NCBI GenBank assembly: GCA_016214855.1
Contig: JACRMT010000010.1
Location: 62,001-126,000, forward strand
Origin: Nitrospirota bacterium
Lineage (GTDB): Bacteria > Nitrospirota > Thermodesulfovibrionia > Thermodesulfovibrionales > UBA6898
DNA: 64,000 bases
Direction: 5' to 3'
A program made the translations under genes and the position numbers. Below, in pieces: positions 61,969 to 64,000 of the stretch. Under the pieces are notes generated by a model, which searched no databases, was not told the DNA's origin, and saw only the letters and a program-made list of their open reading frames with translations. Position 1 is the first letter of the stretch. Each line of letters begins with the position of its first letter.

Positions 61969-62865
61969 TTGCATGCATCTCTCGTATCGATATTCCTGCT
62001 ATTGATGGCAGTATTGTTCGCCGTTCCGGCCCATGCCCTTGAGGTCCCTAAACTGACCGGCTATGTGAATGACTACGGCAGCATGCTCTCGCCCCAGGCA
62101 AAGGCAACGCTTGAACAGGAACTGCGGGCCTTCGAGCAGTCTGATTCTACTCAGCTCGTTATCGTCACAATCCCCTCTTTACAGGGGGAAGTGCTTGAAG
62201 AGTTCAGCATCAAGATTGCACAGGCATGGAAGATCGGGCAGAAGGGAAAAGACAATGGCATCATCTTCCTTGTTTCAAAGGAAGACAGAAAATTGCGCGT
62301 TGAGGTTGGCCGTGGGCTTGAAGGCAGGCTCACCGACCTCATGGCAGGCAGGATCATAGATCTCGTGGTAAAACCCCGGTTCAAAAGAGGCGACTTTGAT
62401 GGCGGCTTCATTACCGGCGTCCATTCCCTAATCGATGCAACACGGGGCGAGTTCAAGGCAGATCAGCAGACAGGCAAACGGCAGGGAGCTAAGGGTTCAC
62501 AGGGTATTTCCCGTCTCTTCACATTTATCATATTCTTTGGCATTGCCCTGCTGATGCTCGGAAGCGTTTCAAAGTATCTTGCAGGAGCCGCAGGAGCTAT
62601 AGGTCTTCCTGCGATTGTCTCTTTGCTCCTCTCACCTGTCGGTCTTGTTGCAGCTATTATTCTCGCCGTTATCGGTCTCGTTGCCGGACTGATCCTGCCG
62701 GCCCTCTTTTCAGCGGGGGGCAGAGGGGGTGGATTTGGTGGCGGATATTATGGAGGAGGCTTTGGCGGAGGTGGCGGCGGCTTCGGTGGAAGCAGCGGCG
62801 GCGGTAGTGATTTTGGCGGAGGAGGAGGAGACTTTGGCGGCGGCGGGAGTTCGGGGGATTGGTAG
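61969..62865 (+). CDS. TPM-domain protein (YgcG-like) with Gly-rich tail
   Basis: A protein of about 298 residues from the TTG at 61969. A signal peptide (SLVSIFLLLMAVLFAVPAHA) precedes the TPM domain (about 25-150; YVNDYGSMLSPQAKATLEQE, DNGIIFLVSKEDRKLRVEVG). Then come two hydrophobic stretches and a Gly/Ser-rich tail of about 60 residues (GGGYYGGGFGGGGGGFGG). The start is chosen because AGGAGG (61958-61963) lies five bases upstream. The frame is also open back to an ATG at 61822 through the repeat element, which would add a basic N-region. It sits beside lemA and a second TPM gene. Confidence 0.8.
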   Translation: MHASLVSIFLLLMAVLFAVPAHALEVPKLTGYVNDYGSMLSPQAKATLEQELRAFEQSDSTQLVIVTIPSLQGEVLEEFSIKIAQAWKIGQKGKDNGIIFLVSKEDRKLRVEVGRGLEGRLTDLMAGRIIDLVVKPRFKRGDFDGGFITGVHSLIDATRGEFKADQQTGKRQGAKGSQGISRLFTFIIFFGIALLMLGSVSKYLAGAAGAIGLPAIVSLLLSPVGLVAAIILAVIGLVAGLILPALFSAGGRGGGFGGGYYGGGFGGGGGGFGGSSGGGSDFGGGGGDFGGGGSSGDW

Positions 62866-62912
62866 CATACCAGCTTGCAGGTCTTATTGGCTAAAGCAGA
62901 AAAGGACAGAAA

Positions 62913-63545
62913 ATGAATAACGCAAAGACATTCTTTACAGAAGCGGAAAAGGACCGGATCGCAGAAACAACGCGGTCGGTCGAATGCTGCACGATCGGTG
63001 AAGTGGCTGTCATGGTCGTTAACAGCAGCGATGAATACCGTGAAGCATCCGTGCTCGGGAGCGTGCTTCTTGGCTCAGGTATCAGCCTGCTTGTATCAGA
63101 AGCCTTCCTCAATGCATCGTTAAACTATTTCATCCTCCTCAGCTTTTTCTTCTTTCCGCTTATGTGGGCAATGTTCAAGTATATGCCCGCATTAAAGACA
63201 TCTTTTGTCGGCAGACACAGGCTGGAGAAGGCCGTTCAAGAGCGGGCATTGAGGGCCTTTTACGAAAAAGGTCTGTATAAAACAAAGGCGAACACAGGCG
63301 TGCTCTTCTTTATTTCCCTTCTGGAACACAAGGTATGGGTGCTGGCAGACAAAGGTATCTATGAAAAGATCGACCAGCAGACACTCGATACCTATGCGCT
63401 TACCGTTTCCCGAGGCATAAAAGAAGGCCGTGCATGCGATATGCTCTGTCAGGCCATTAAAGCCTCAGGATCTGTCCTTGCAGAGCATTTCCCGATGACG
63501 CCCGGAGATACCAATGAACTGTCGAACCAGGTGATGACCGAGTAA
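62913..63545 (+). CDS. TPM-domain membrane protein, second copy
   Basis: A 210-residue protein without a signal peptide. The N-terminal part (FTEAEKDRIAETTRSVECCT, then IGEVAVMVV) begins the TPM fold. Two membrane helices (about 45-85) interrupt it, and the C-terminal part continues (TGVLFFISLLEHKVWVLADK). The layout suits an inner-membrane partner of the secreted TPM protein upstream. It is the last gene of the lemA cluster. Confidence 0.8.
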   Translation: MNNAKTFFTEAEKDRIAETTRSVECCTIGEVAVMVVNSSDEYREASVLGSVLLGSGISLLVSEAFLNASLNYFILLSFFFFPLMWAMFKYMPALKTSFVGRHRLEKAVQERALRAFYEKGLYKTKANTGVLFFISLLEHKVWVLADKGIYEKIDQQTLDTYALTVSRGIKEGRACDMLCQAIKASGSVLAEHFPMTPGDTNELSNQVMTE

Positions 63546-63596
63546 ACAGCTTACCTCATTGCACTTCTGAGAAAACTGAATCTATTGTCTGGACGG

Positions 63597-64000
63597 CTAT
63601 TTCCCGCCGGCAACAAGTTTCAGTTTCTCCTCGATGGCTGACGGGGCTCCCGAGATCTTCATAAATGTCCCCATCGTAAGGTCAGGGAAATCAAGGGCGA
63701 TCCGGAATTTGCCGTGCAGCATGTACACCTTTCCACCGGAGACCACCAGTTCATACGGAAGATGCGCGGTATGCTTCGGCTCGTTGATATCGATGACCGG
63801 CATGATCGTCTTGTCTGCGCCCTCGCCTTCTGTAATAGCTACGCCGAAGACCGACTCTTTCTTGTCCGGCAGATCCACCCGATAGACCTTTGAAGAGCCG
63901 CCCTTGCGCGCTGCAAGGTTCGCCTCAACAGCCTTAAGAGCCTCCTCTTGGGCGCTGTGCGTACCAAGCAGCACCTGGTCATCGAAATATGGCATCATCA
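63597..64000 (-). CDS. Unknown protein, may extend past the right edge
   Basis: At least 133 residues. Two adjacent ATGs (63998 and 63995) could be starts, but the frame is still open at the window edge, so the true N-terminus may lie outside. The sequence begins YFDDQVLLGTHSAQEEALKA and ends with TMGTFMKISGAPSAIEEKLK, with a mixed alpha/beta pattern and no signal or membrane segment in view. I do not recognise a family. It is convergent with the lemA/TPM cluster. Confidence 0.6.
   Translation of the reverse strand, partial: MMPYFDDQVLLGTHSAQEEALKAVEANLAARKGGSSKVYRVDLPDKKESVFGVAITEGEGADKTIMPVIDINEPKHTAHLPYELVVSGGKVYMLHGKFRIALDFPDLTMGTFMKISGAPSAIEEKLKLVAGGK

Noticed and set aside
62168-62190. 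Further hairpin repeat copy (CCCCTCTTTACAGGGGG) inside the TPM gene
   Set aside because: It lacks the AGTAGGTGC core and the encoded residues (IPSLQGEV) are normal for the TPM domain.
1-64000. tRNA or rRNA genes
   Set aside because: I scanned the intergenic gaps for T-loop-like sequence and rRNA motifs and found none; the gaps are short and mostly explained by promoters and hairpins. A covariance-model scan would be decisive.

Overview
The window is a gene-dense bacterial chromosome segment with about 66 protein genes. I see no rRNA, tRNA, CRISPR array, integrase or transposase. The gene set suggests an anaerobic or microaerophilic Gram-negative bacterium. It includes pyruvate phosphate dikinase, a CooC-type CO dehydrogenase maturation ATPase, ThyX, a 24-motif extracellular cytochrome, a heme-binding sensor kinase, a NifU/NifS pair, an Slp lipoprotein and Mla lipid transport genes. 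Nitrospirota (Thermodesulfovibrionia-like) is my best guess, but it is an inference from gene content, not a phylogenetic result.

Layout. 1-383 is the start of a SWIM zinc-finger protein cut by the window edge. 0.5-5.4 kb holds a TPR/cyclic-nucleotide-binding protein and a livHMGF branched-chain amino acid ABC transporter without a binding protein. 5.5-9.2 kb holds acylphosphatase, a GspE-N/MshEN domain protein, bioB, bioW and a lipid kinase. 9.3-14.4 kb holds mnmA, argJ, a class-A beta-lactamase-fold hydrolase, cooC and thyX. 14.6-19.5 kb holds a CNNM/CBS protein and a three-gene two-component cluster whose sensor has a periplasmic CxxCH motif. 19.5-29.6 kb holds panB, aroF, an envelope coiled-coil protein, several small conserved proteins, DoxX, an Fsr-type MFS pump, a methyltransferase and a degenerate GGDEF protein. 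29.8-37.7 kb holds ppdK, slp, a bactofilin and M23 peptidase pair, purM and nifU-nifS.

37.7-43.3 kb is a tightly coupled minus-strand run: fmdE-like, argB, a GroES-like gene, rmuC, mtgA and a PAS-GGDEF cyclase. 43.6-46.0 kb is a two-gene polyamine unit (carboxynorspermidine synthase and decarboxylase). 46.2-51.9 kb holds an orphan HigA-like regulator, an Mla-type lipoprotein-mlaD-mlaF set, pilT and a DUF4388 protein. 52.1-55.5 kb is the large multiheme cytochrome. 55.6-58.4 kb is an rsbU-rsbW-rsbV partner-switch module in one operon with mlaE. 58.5-63.5 kb holds a second cyclic-nucleotide-binding protein, an AI-2E family transporter, a potassium-channel/RCK protein, lemA and two TPM-domain genes. 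The last gene may run off the right edge.

The most distinctive observations are these. (1) The 24-motif cytochrome is built from repeated CX4CH/CxxCH modules behind an FN3-like domain. (2) A small hairpin repeat family occurs at 43.4 kb and again at 61.9 kb, where it lies over the 5' end of a TPM-domain gene and appears to supply its ribosome-binding site. (3) Several genes have a near-consensus -10 box only 6-9 nt from the start codon, which suggests leaderless mRNAs. (4) mlaE sits with a stress-type partner-switch module, away from mlaF and mlaD. (5) An in-frame heptamer repeat lies inside mnmA.
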